The notes beneath the pieces were generated by a model that ran no database searches, was not told the origin of the DNA, and saw only the letters and a list, made by a program, of their open reading frames with translations. Below are positions 55,435-63,124 of a stretch of DNA of 63,738 nt, piece after piece (position 1 is the first letter of the stretch; each line of letters starts with the position of its first letter). The stretch lies in contig NZ_JALBGV010000030.1 in assembly GCF_023006505.1 (NCBI RefSeq), positions 1 to 63,738 of the forward strand. The letters are read 5' to 3'. Origin of the DNA: Neorhizobium sp. SHOUNA12A. GTDB taxonomy: Bacteria > Pseudomonadota > Alphaproteobacteria > Rhizobiales > Rhizobiaceae. The position numbers and the translations under genes were made by a program.

Positions 55435-57102
55435 ATGTTGCAACAGGGAAAGCCGGACAGCGCTCAGCCGCTCGTCACCGTCCACAATCCGATGGGTTAT
55501 CCGCCGAAGGTCAGCCGCAAGCAGCCGGCTGACCGCCCGACAAGCCTCGACGGCAAGGTCGTCTATCTTGTCGACAGCCGCTTTGACGATTCCGTCGAGC
55601 TCCTGAAGGAGGTCGAGGCCTGGTTTGCACGCAACATGCCCTCCGTGGACGTACGGATCCGCCAGATGGCGAATACCTATTCCAAGGATGACCCACAGCT
55701 CTGGGAAGAGATCAAGGCGAACGGCCATGCCGCGATCATCGGCGTCGGCCATTGCAGCACCTGCGCACCGGCCGTCACCACCCATGCGATCACGCTGGAA
55801 ACCAAATACGGTGTACCGACTGCGGCCATCCACACCGAGAAATTCGACAAGGTCGTTCGCTCCGTCGCCAAGATGGGCGGGCTTTCGCAGCAGCCGCTGG
55901 TCTTCGTGCCCCAGCCGGTGATGGGCAAGACGCCGGAAGAACTGCGCGCCTATGTGGAAGGCACCGATCCGATCAGCGGCAAGCCGGTGATGAAGGAAAT
56001 CATCGAGGCCTTGACCGTTGGCCTTTCGGCGAGCGCCGAGGATGCCCAGTTCGAGCGCAGCACGCCGCGCCTCGTTGAACCGGACACGGAAGATAATCTC
56101 CACGCCGCCTTCCTGCGTAACAACTGGACCGATAAGCTGCCGATCATTCTTCCGAGTGACGCCCGTGTCGCAGACATGCTGGCGGCGACCTCCCGCAAGC
56201 CGGACGAGGTGGTCGGCCACATGCAGCCGACCACCAATCGCGGCCTGTGGGAATACACGGTCGAGAAGGTCGCCGTGAACGCCGTCATGGCCGGCGCGTC
56301 ACCCGAATATTTTCCGGTCATCCTGGCATTGGCGGCAGCTCAGGTCTCCGCCCGCGGATCGACCTCCTCATCGGCAGCAGCGATGGCCGTCGTCAACGGA
56401 CCCGTTCGCAACGAGATCGGCATGAACTGCGGCGTCGGCGCGCTCGGCCCCTACAGCCATGCCAATGCCACGATCGGTCGCGCCTTCGGGCTTTTGTCTC
56501 AGAACCTGCAGGGCGGCTCAGTAGTGGGCGAAACCTTCATGGGCTCGCTCGGCAACAATTATACCTATAACAACCTCACCTTCGCGGAAAACGAGGAGCG
56601 CAGTCCCTGGGAGCCGCTGCATGTGCAGAAGGGTTTCGACGCCCGGACGAGCACCGTCAGCATTTTCCACGGCTGCCGTTCCACGACCTTCAGCCTCGGC
56701 CTGCGCAAGGAATATTGGCGCGAGCACGTACGCGACATGCTGCTCGGCACCGACGCGATCACCGCGCCGACCCTCGTTCTCGACCCGATCTGCGCCCGGC
56801 AGTTCATCGATCGCGGTGGTTTCGTGAACAAGCAGGATCTGCTCGACTTCATCTACGAGACGGCGCAGATGCCGGCCGGCCGTTACTGGGACCTGCAACT
56901 CGTGCAGAACTACATCTATCCGCGCGCTACCTTCGGCGAGGAGCCGATGGCCGGCAAGCTGAAGGCCGGCAAGGACGAACTCGTCCACATTTTCCGCCCG
57001 CAGGACATCAATGTCGTGGTCGTCGGCGGCGAGTCCAACGGCTATTGGCAGATCTACGGCGCGCATTACCGCACGACCGTTTCCGTCGACGATTGGCGCT
57101 GA
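55435..57102 (+). CDS. UGSC-like thiol/selenol redox protein with large C-terminal domain
   Basis: 555 residues. Residues ~15-205 match the pattern I recall for the UGSC (seleno)protein family: NPMGYPPK, SLDGKVVYLVDSRFDDSVELL, AAIIGVGHCSTCAPAVTTHA, GVPTAAIHTEKFDKVV. The family's U-G-S-C redox site is here C107-S-T-C110. Residues ~250-555 are a second conserved domain (LPIILPSDARVADML, VEKVAVNAVMAGASPEYFPV, NGPVRNEIGMNCGVGALGPY, AENEERSPWEPLHV) of unknown function. No signal peptide. GGGAGGAAG precedes the ATG. The following gene encodes a thioredoxin-reductase-like flavoprotein, a natural electron donor. Confidence 0.78.
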   Translation: MLQQGKPDSAQPLVTVHNPMGYPPKVSRKQPADRPTSLDGKVVYLVDSRFDDSVELLKEVEAWFARNMPSVDVRIRQMANTYSKDDPQLWEEIKANGHAAIIGVGHCSTCAPAVTTHAITLETKYGVPTAAIHTEKFDKVVRSVAKMGGLSQQPLVFVPQPVMGKTPEELRAYVEGTDPISGKPVMKEIIEALTVGLSASAEDAQFERSTPRLVEPDTEDNLHAAFLRNNWTDKLPIILPSDARVADMLAATSRKPDEVVGHMQPTTNRGLWEYTVEKVAVNAVMAGASPEYFPVILALAAAQVSARGSTSSSAAAMAVVNGPVRNEIGMNCGVGALGPYSHANATIGRAFGLLSQNLQGGSVVGETFMGSLGNNYTYNNLTFAENEERSPWEPLHVQKGFDARTSTVSIFHGCRSTTFSLGLRKEYWREHVRDMLLGTDAITAPTLVLDPICARQFIDRGGFVNKQDLLDFIYETAQMPAGRYWDLQLVQNYIYPRATFGEEPMAGKLKAGKDELVHIFRPQDINVVVVGGESNGYWQIYGAHYRTTVSVDDWR

Positions 57103-57104
57103 CG

Positions 57105-58082
57105 ATGAGCCCGAACGATTACGACATTGTAGTCATCGGCGCCGGCGTGGCCGGGCTGAATGCCGCCATCGCCGCGGCCCGGCACGGCGCGCGCACGATG
57201 ATCGTCGACATGCTCGGCGCCGGCGGCCAGGTGATCAATGTCGACCGCATCGACAATTTTCCGGGGCCTGCCGAGGGCATGTCCGGTTTCGAACTCGGGC
57301 CTATGCTGCAGATGCAGGCGGACGAGGCAGGTGTCGAATTCGCACTCGATACGATCGAGACCATCGCAAAGACAGATACCGGCTTCCGCATCGCGGGTAG
57401 CGATCTCGATCTGACGGCGGGCGCAGTGATCGTCGCCGCAGGCTCCGCCAAGCGCACGCTCGGCATTCCGGGCGAAGCGGAATTGGAAGGCCGAGGCGTT
57501 TCCCATTGCGCTTCCTGTGACGGACCGCTGATGCGCGGCAAGCAAGTCTGCATCATCGGCGGCGGGGATTCGGCATTGGACGAAGCCTTGGCGCTCGTTC
57601 CGCATGCCGCGCGCATCACGGTCATTCATCGCGGCTCGCGCCTCCGCGCCAGCGCCGCTTTGCAGGCGAAAGCCAGCGAAGCCTCCAATATCGAAGTCAG
57701 GCCGAACACGGTGGCCACCGCGATCCGCGGCGAAGGCGGCGTCAGCGCGATAACCGTCCGCGATCTGTCGACCGGCACAGAGAGCGATCTCCCCTGCCAT
57801 GGCGTCTTCGTTTATGTCGGACTTGAGCCCAATACGTCTTTCCTCAGCGACACGGTAACGCTTGCGGCCGATGGCCGGATCGTCGTCGATCTCGACATGC
57901 AGACATCTGTGTCGGGCATTTTCGCGGCCGGCGACATCCGAGCCCGCTCGGTCGCGCATCTGGCGGCCTCGGCAGGCGACGGCGTGACGGCGGCAATTTC
58001 CGCGGTGCGCCATCTGGCACAGCGTCAGGGTGATACCCAACAGGCAGGACCGCGTGATATCGCGGCCGCATCGGCAGGATAG
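57105..58082 (+). CDS. thioredoxin-reductase-like NAD(P)H flavoprotein
   Basis: 325 residues. FAD motif YDIVVIGAGVAGLNAAIAAA, redox disulfide GVSHCASCDGPL (C135, C138), NAD(P)H motif VCIIGGGDSALDEALAL with VIHRGSRLRA, and ATG-like VSGIFAAGDIRARSV near the end. Length and motif order match low-molecular-weight thioredoxin reductases, though CASC replaces the usual CATC. It starts two bases after the UGSC-like stop with no strong ribosome site, so translation is coupled and the UGSC-like disulfide is the probable substrate (inference). Confidence 0.87.
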   Translation: MSPNDYDIVVIGAGVAGLNAAIAAARHGARTMIVDMLGAGGQVINVDRIDNFPGPAEGMSGFELGPMLQMQADEAGVEFALDTIETIAKTDTGFRIAGSDLDLTAGAVIVAAGSAKRTLGIPGEAELEGRGVSHCASCDGPLMRGKQVCIIGGGDSALDEALALVPHAARITVIHRGSRLRASAALQAKASEASNIEVRPNTVATAIRGEGGVSAITVRDLSTGTESDLPCHGVFVYVGLEPNTSFLSDTVTLAADGRIVVDLDMQTSVSGIFAAGDIRARSVAHLAASAGDGVTAAISAVRHLAQRQGDTQQAGPRDIAAASAG

Positions 58083-58086
58083 GCCC

Positions 58087-58776
58087 ATGAACGTGCTGCT
58101 CAAAGGCAAACAGGGCAAACCGAGCGTTCGCGACGCGATCGAGCAGGATATCGTCACCGGCTTCTATTCCCCCGGTGATCGGCTCGAAGAGGCAAGTCTC
58201 GCGGCCCGCCATCAGGTGTCCCGCACGCCGGTGCGCGAGGCGCTGATCCAGCTAAGCACCATGGGCCTCATCAGAATGGTGCCCAATCGCGGCGCCTTCG
58301 TCACCCAGCTGACGATCACCGAGCTTGTCGAGATGTTCGAGGTAATGGGCGAATTGGAAGCCATGTGCGCCCGGCTTGCCGCCCGCCGCATTCGCCCGGA
58401 ACAGCTGAAATTGCTCGAAGAGGCGCAGGCTGCCTGCGCCACCGCCCAACAGGCCGGCAATTCGGACGATTATTATTACGCCAACGCCGAATTTCACCGG
58501 GTAATCTACGAGGCGAGCGGCAACGGCTTCCTGGCGGAAAACGCCCATGCGCTGCAGCGACGGCTGAAGCCTTATCGGCGCCTGCAGCTGCGGGTGCCCG
58601 GGCGCGTCAATAGTTCACTGTCTGAGCACGACGAGGTGCTTGCAGCGATCCGGGACCGCGACGACGCCCGCGCCCGCGATGCAATGCGCAACCATGTCGT
58701 CATCCAGGGCGAATATTTCAGCGACTTCCTGGCGCTGATGCGCCCGGTGGAACGCCAGCTGATCCCCGGCGAATGA
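58087..58776 (+). CDS. GntR-family (FadR/FCD) transcriptional regulator
   Basis: 229 residues. HTH: SVRDAIEQDIVTGFYSPGDRLEEASLAARHQVSRTPVREALIQL; FCD effector domain with EMFEVMGELEAMCARLAARR, NAEFHRVIYEASGN and SLSEHDEVLAAIRDRD, whose acidic and histidine residues bind metal and carboxylates in this family. It begins four bases after the reductase gene. MatR of R. leguminosarum bv. trifolii is a GntR protein of similar size, so this may be the MatR equivalent acting on the repeats before matA and the UGSC-like gene. Confidence 0.88.
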   Translation: MNVLLKGKQGKPSVRDAIEQDIVTGFYSPGDRLEEASLAARHQVSRTPVREALIQLSTMGLIRMVPNRGAFVTQLTITELVEMFEVMGELEAMCARLAARRIRPEQLKLLEEAQAACATAQQAGNSDDYYYANAEFHRVIYEASGNGFLAENAHALQRRLKPYRRLQLRVPGRVNSSLSEHDEVLAAIRDRDDARARDAMRNHVVIQGEYFSDFLALMRPVERQLIPGE

Positions 58777-58888
58777 TGAGGAACATCGCCACCGGGATCG
58801 ATTGCGGCGGAAGGAAACCGTGAATTTCTGAGCTCGGGAGGGTCGAGCTTGTCGCCGGCAATGGGCCGGATCAAAGGGAGGAGAGATC

Positions 58889-59938
58889 ATGAAGCATGCC
58901 ATTACCTATGTGGCCGGCCTGGTTCCGGCATTCTTGCTGGCGGCCGGTCTTGCCGGCGCGGCTGAAATGACGGCCAGCGAAAAGCAGCTCTATGATGCCG
59001 CCAAAAAGGAAGGTTCGGTCACCTGGTACGTCTCGCAGACGACCACCGAGTTCGCCGACGGCATGTGCGGCCTGTTCAAGGCGAAATATGCCGGCGTCGG
59101 CTGCAACGTCGTGCGCGCCTCCGGTCAGGTCATCTTCCAGCGCCTCGTGCAGGAACTGCAGGCAAAAGCCGTGCAGGGCGACCTGATGTCGACCAATGAC
59201 GACGGCCAGATGCTGCAGCTGAAGGAACAGGGCGCGCTTGCCCAGTTCGCCCCGGAAAACCTCAAAGACATGGTGCCGGAGCTTCGGGCGCTCGCCGACA
59301 AGGAGAACTACTGGATCACGTCAGGTGTCTCGCCTCTCGTCATCGCCTACAACACCAAGCTGGTGACCGAGGCGGAAGCCCCGAAGAACTGGACTGATCT
59401 TGCCGATCCGAAGTGGAAGGGCCAGGTGGCTATCGGCCATCCGAGCTTCTCCGGCAGCGTCGGGCTATGGACCATCCTGATGAACGACCTCTACGGCTGG
59501 GACTTCTTCAAGAATATCGAGAAGAACAAGCCCCAGATCGGCCGCTCCGTGGCCGACGGTCATAACCTCGTCGCCTCGGGTGAACGCAAGGTGGCGCTGG
59601 CGCCGCTGCCGCTGATCCTGTCGGACTCGATGCTCAAAAAGGTACCGATCGGTGTCGTCTATCCGACCGACGGCGCGCTGCTGCCGCCTTCGGCAACCGC
59701 CATCTTGAAGGACGCACCGCATCCGAATGCCGCACGGCTGTTCGAGAACTTCCTGCTCGGGCCGGAGATCGCCGAATATTTCGCCAAGGATTACCGTTAT
59801 CCGCTTCGGGCCGGCGTGCCGCTGGCAGACGGCATGCGCCCGCTCAGCAGCTACAAGACGAAGTCGATCGCGACGGCCGACGGCATCAGGAAGCTGCCCG
59901 AGGTCCAGGAAAAATTCCGCGACACGTTCGGAATCTGA
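58889..59938 (+). CDS. iron/organic-anion-type ABC transporter substrate-binding protein
   Basis: 349 residues, AfuA/FutA-like (SBP_bac_6/8). Signal peptide MKHAITYVAGLVPAFLLAAG, cleavage near AGAA. Mature part: LYDAAKKEGSVTWYVSQTTTEFADGMCGLFKAKY, GVSPLVIAYNTKLV, NWTDLADPKWKGQVAIGHPSFSG, GVVYPTDGALLPPSATAI. It lacks the paired tyrosines near the C-terminus expected of a ferric-binding protein, so a carboxylate or phosphonate-like ligand is possible. AAAGGGAGGAGAG precedes the ATG. It follows the GntR gene by 112 bases. Confidence 0.85.
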   Translation: MKHAITYVAGLVPAFLLAAGLAGAAEMTASEKQLYDAAKKEGSVTWYVSQTTTEFADGMCGLFKAKYAGVGCNVVRASGQVIFQRLVQELQAKAVQGDLMSTNDDGQMLQLKEQGALAQFAPENLKDMVPELRALADKENYWITSGVSPLVIAYNTKLVTEAEAPKNWTDLADPKWKGQVAIGHPSFSGSVGLWTILMNDLYGWDFFKNIEKNKPQIGRSVADGHNLVASGERKVALAPLPLILSDSMLKKVPIGVVYPTDGALLPPSATAILKDAPHPNAARLFENFLLGPEIAEYFAKDYRYPLRAGVPLADGMRPLSSYKTKSIATADGIRKLPEVQEKFRDTFGI

Positions 59939-59948
59939 ACCATAACCG

Positions 59949-59972
59949 GGAGGCCGGCATCTGCTGGCCTCC
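59949..59972 (+). terminator. stem-loop between the binding-protein and permease genes
   Basis: GGAGGCC and GGCCTCC pair around GGCATCTGCT, which itself can add pairs. It lies 11 bases after the binding-protein stop, without a T-run, as in the other binding-protein operon of this window. Confidence 0.55.
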
Positions 59973-60035
59973 GCCCATCACGCCCGCTGGCGTGACCTGT
60001 TTCCGACGCCTCCAGTGACAAAGCGAGCGCCGATC

Positions 60036-61784
60036 ATGACGAGTGTTTCCCATCCCGCGGCCAGCACCTGGTCGGATGACCAGCCGGTGAAGGTGCGTGT
60101 GCCCTGGCACCAGCGGCTGCAGCCGGCCAATCTGCTCTGGCTGTTCCTCGCCGGCATCCTGGTCGTGCTGATCGTGGCGCCGATGTGGACGCTCGTCGTC
60201 TCCAGCTTCACCGACGCCAAGACCGGCGGCTGGACGCTGCACAACTATGTCGAGGCCTATGGCAAGGAACGGCACATCACCGCGCTCACCAATACGCTGA
60301 AGATGGGCGCCGTGGTCGTGGTGCTGAAACTTGCCTTCGGGGTGCCGCTTGCCTGGGCCTGCACCCGCACCGACATGCCGGGCCGCAATTTCGTGCGCTA
60401 CAGCGTGTTCGGCGCCTTCATCATGCCGCCCTATCTCGCCGGCGTCGGCTGGATCCTGCTCGCCGGCCCCAATACCGGCTGGATCAACCGCGTCTGGCAC
60501 AGCCTTTCAGGCTCGACCGAGCCGCTGGTCAACATCTTCTCCTTCGGCGGACTGGTGCTGGTCACCGCGATCGGCGGCTTCTTCCTCGTCTTCGTGCTGG
60601 TGAGCTCGGCCTTCGAGATGATCAATTCCGAGATGGAGGATGCCGCCAACATCCTCGGCGCCGGGCCGTTCAAGACCGCGATGAAGGTGACGTTCCCGCT
60701 GGTCATGCCGGCGATCATCGGCGCAGCTCTTCTTTCCTTCCTCGGCGCGATCGCGCTTTACGGCGTGCCGGCGCTGATCTCGATCCCGGCGCGCTACCCG
60801 GTCGTGGTCATCCAGCTCACCGAGTTCTTCTCGTTCCCGCTGCGGATCCAGGTGGCGGCCGCCTATTCGATTCCGCTGCTGCTGATCACCGCGGCGATGC
60901 TCGGGCTGCAGAAGCTGATCCTGCGCCGCAAGGGTTATGTCTCGGTCAGCGGCAAGGGCGGCGAGCGCCGTATCGTCAAGCTCGGCAGGTGGCGCTGGGT
61001 GCTGTTTGGCTATTGTTTCTGCGTCGTGGCGCTGTCGGTGCTGATGCCGATGTTCGTGCTGCTTCTCGCCGCCTTCTCGGACTCCTGGACGGCCGGCTTC
61101 TCGTTCAGCAACCTGACGCTTTCCAACTTCCACTATGTGCTCTTCGAGCATTCCAGTTCGCAAAAGGCACTGGTCGGCAGCATCGGGCTCGGCATCGTCG
61201 CGGCGACGGTGGCGATCACGCTGGCGCTGTTCATCGCCTATATCGTGCAGCGCAAGCTGATCCCCTTCTCGGGCCTGCTCGCCTTCCTCGCGGTCTCGCC
61301 TTATGTCGTGCCCGGCATCGTGCTCGCCATCGGCTTTTATGCGGCTTATGCCCTGCCGCCGATCGCGCTTTACGGCACCTATACGATCATGGCGCTTGCC
61401 TTCGTCACCCGCTTCCTGCCGATCGCCTTCACCACCAGTTCGGCCGGCGTGCGCAGCATCCATCCGGAAATGGAGGAGGCGGTGCGCATTCTCGGCGGCG
61501 GGCGGGTGACGGCGCTCAGGCATGTGGTCGGACCGCTCCTGAAGCGGACGCTGGCCGGGGGCTGGCTGCTGATCTTCGTGCCGGCGGCACAGGAACTCTC
61601 GACCGCCATCTTCCTGGTCGGTCCCACCACGCGCGTCGTTTCCGTCGTGCTGCTCGATCTCAGCGAGGAAGGCGAGCTCGAAAAGCTCGCGGCGCTGGGT
61701 TCACTCTTGTTGATCATCATTGTCGCAGTCGTCGCCATCGGGATGCGTTATCTCGGACGCGACTTCATGTTGAGGAGAAGCTAA
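60036..61784 (+). CDS. ABC transporter permease, fused double-domain (FbpB/AfuB-like)
   Basis: 582 residues with about 12 helices, the two permease halves fused in one chain, as in iron and putative organic-anion importers. Helix 1 is LLWLFLAGILVVLIVAPMWTLVV; EAA loops occur at EMEDAANILGAGPFKTAMKVTFPL and EMEEAVRILGGGRVTALRHVVGPL. The ATG giving MTSVSHPAAS is preferred to a GTG seven codons upstream. It overlaps the ATPase gene by one base. Confidence 0.88.
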   Translation: MTSVSHPAASTWSDDQPVKVRVPWHQRLQPANLLWLFLAGILVVLIVAPMWTLVVSSFTDAKTGGWTLHNYVEAYGKERHITALTNTLKMGAVVVVLKLAFGVPLAWACTRTDMPGRNFVRYSVFGAFIMPPYLAGVGWILLAGPNTGWINRVWHSLSGSTEPLVNIFSFGGLVLVTAIGGFFLVFVLVSSAFEMINSEMEDAANILGAGPFKTAMKVTFPLVMPAIIGAALLSFLGAIALYGVPALISIPARYPVVVIQLTEFFSFPLRIQVAAAYSIPLLLITAAMLGLQKLILRRKGYVSVSGKGGERRIVKLGRWRWVLFGYCFCVVALSVLMPMFVLLLAAFSDSWTAGFSFSNLTLSNFHYVLFEHSSSQKALVGSIGLGIVAATVAITLALFIAYIVQRKLIPFSGLLAFLAVSPYVVPGIVLAIGFYAAYALPPIALYGTYTIMALAFVTRFLPIAFTTSSAGVRSIHPEMEEAVRILGGGRVTALRHVVGPLLKRTLAGGWLLIFVPAAQELSTAIFLVGPTTRVVSVVLLDLSEEGELEKLAALGSLLLIIIVAVVAIGMRYLGRDFMLRRS

Positions 61785-62854
61785 TGGACGGACTTGTCCT
61801 CAGGAAACTCGGTCGCCGTTTCGGAGCCGTCGATGCGGTGCTCGATTTCGACCTGCATATCAAGCCCGGCGAATTCGTGTCGCTGCTCGGCCCTTCCGGC
61901 TGCGGCAAGACGACGACGCTGCGGATGATCGCCGGGTTCATCGACCCGACCTCCGGCTCGATCGAGCTCGACGGCAAGATATTGTCGGCGCCATCAGGCT
62001 CGGTGCCGCCGGAAAAGCGCGGCATGTCGATGATCTTCCAGTCCTATGCGATCTGGCCGAACATGACGGTGTCGCAGAACGTCGCCTTCGGGCTCAACCT
62101 TCGCAAGCTGCCTTCCGACGAGGTCAAGAAACGCGTCGGAGCGGTGCTGGAAACGGTGCGGATGAGCCATCTCGCCGACCGTTATCCGGCCGAGCTTTCC
62201 GGTGGCCAGCAGCAGCGCGTGGCGCTCGCCCGCGCAGTGGTTATCCGTCCGGCCGTGCTGCTGCTCGACGAGCCGCTCTCGAACCTCGACGCCAACCTGC
62301 GCGAGGAGATGCGTTTCGAGATCAAGCGCATGCATGACGAGTTCAAGATCACTTCGGTCTATGTCACCCACGACCAAGGCGAGGCGATGGTGACTTCCGA
62401 CCGCATCGCCGTGATGAACAACGGCCGCCTTGAGCAGATCGACAGCCCTTACGCGCTCTACAGCCGGCCGAAGACCCGGTTTGTGGCGAGCTTCATCGGC
62501 CGCACGAATTTCCTCTCCGGCAATTGCGGCAACCACATGATCGACTTTGCGGGCTTCAGTGTGCCGCTGGCGATGATCGGCGAAGAGGTTTCTGGCGGCG
62601 GCCCGATCACCGTCTCCATCCGACCGCAGGCGATGAAGCTTTCCGCAACCGAGGCTCCCCGGGAAAAAGCCATCAACCTGCAAGGCTCGGTGCGGCAATC
62701 CTCGTTCCTTGGCGAGACCTGGGACTACGTCTTCCAGTCGACGGACAGCGGGTTGCAATTCCGTGTCGCCGCGCCGCCGGCGGACGTCTTCGAGGTCGGC
62801 GCGCCGGCCTGGCTGCAGATTGATCCCGCGCAGATCGTGCCAATCGCGGATTGA
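61784..62854 (+). CDS. ABC transporter ATP-binding protein (FbpC/PotA-like)
   Basis: 356 residues. Walker A LLGPSGCGKTTTLRMIAG, Q-loop IFQSYAIWPNMTVSQNVAFG, signature [16 protein letters not shown], Walker B VLLLDEPLSNLDANLREE, H-loop VTHDQGEAM and a C-terminal TOBE domain (ITVSIRPQAMKLS). The TAATG overlap with the permease couples translation. It energises the importer that follows the matAB/UGSC/GntR genes. Confidence 0.92.
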   Translation: MDGLVLRKLGRRFGAVDAVLDFDLHIKPGEFVSLLGPSGCGKTTTLRMIAGFIDPTSGSIELDGKILSAPSGSVPPEKRGMSMIFQSYAIWPNMTVSQNVAFGLNLRKLPSDEVKKRVGAVLETVRMSHLADRYPAELSGGQQQRVALARAVVIRPAVLLLDEPLSNLDANLREEMRFEIKRMHDEFKITSVYVTHDQGEAMVTSDRIAVMNNGRLEQIDSPYALYSRPKTRFVASFIGRTNFLSGNCGNHMIDFAGFSVPLAMIGEEVSGGGPITVSIRPQAMKLSATEAPREKAINLQGSVRQSSFLGETWDYVFQSTDSGLQFRVAAPPADVFEVGAPAWLQIDPAQIVPIAD

Positions 62855-62869
62855 GGCTCGCCTCGCCCG

Positions 62870-63124
62870 CTATTTCACTTTGAAACCCATCCGTCGCACC
62901 ACATCGAGCAGCACGTGCCGGCCTTTCAAGGCCGGTGCGTCGGCAATGTCGCCCGTCCGTTCTGTGAGCGAACGGATTGAGGACTGGTCGACCTTGACGA
63001 TATGGACTGGAAAACGGCTCATATAGCTCAGCGACGAATAGCCGGTGCCGAGCTCGTCGAGCGCGATGCGGCAGCCGAAGCGGTGGTTCTGGAGAATGCG
63101 ATGAGTGATATCGACCGCCGCCAT
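62870..63124 (-). pseudogene. EAL-domain remnant (c-di-GMP phosphodiesterase fragment)
   Basis: An 84-codon frame encodes FGCRIALDELGTGYSSLSYM-SRFPVHIVKVDQS, the unmistakable DDFGTGYSSLSYL core of EAL domains, with D-E-L for D-D-F. The rest of the domain is missing: upstream on this strand the frame enters the opposite-strand M24 peptidase gene, and downstream it ends after about 35 unrelated residues. It cannot be an active phosphodiesterase. Its 5' end overlaps the start of the peptidase gene by 24 bases. Confidence 0.75.

Noticed and set aside
55435..57102. Selenocysteine in the UGSC-like protein
   Set aside because: The site is encoded by ordinary cysteine codons; no in-frame TGA occurs there.
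58889..59938. Firm call as a ferric-iron-binding protein
   Set aside because: The fold fits, but the C-terminal paired tyrosines of FbpA-type iron proteins are not evident and the neighbours point to an organic anion, so iron was not assigned.
60185..62854. An 889-codon plus-strand frame through the permease into the ATPase
   Set aside because: Only its last 356 codons are real (the ATPase). The first part is an arginine-rich out-of-frame reading of the permease gene.
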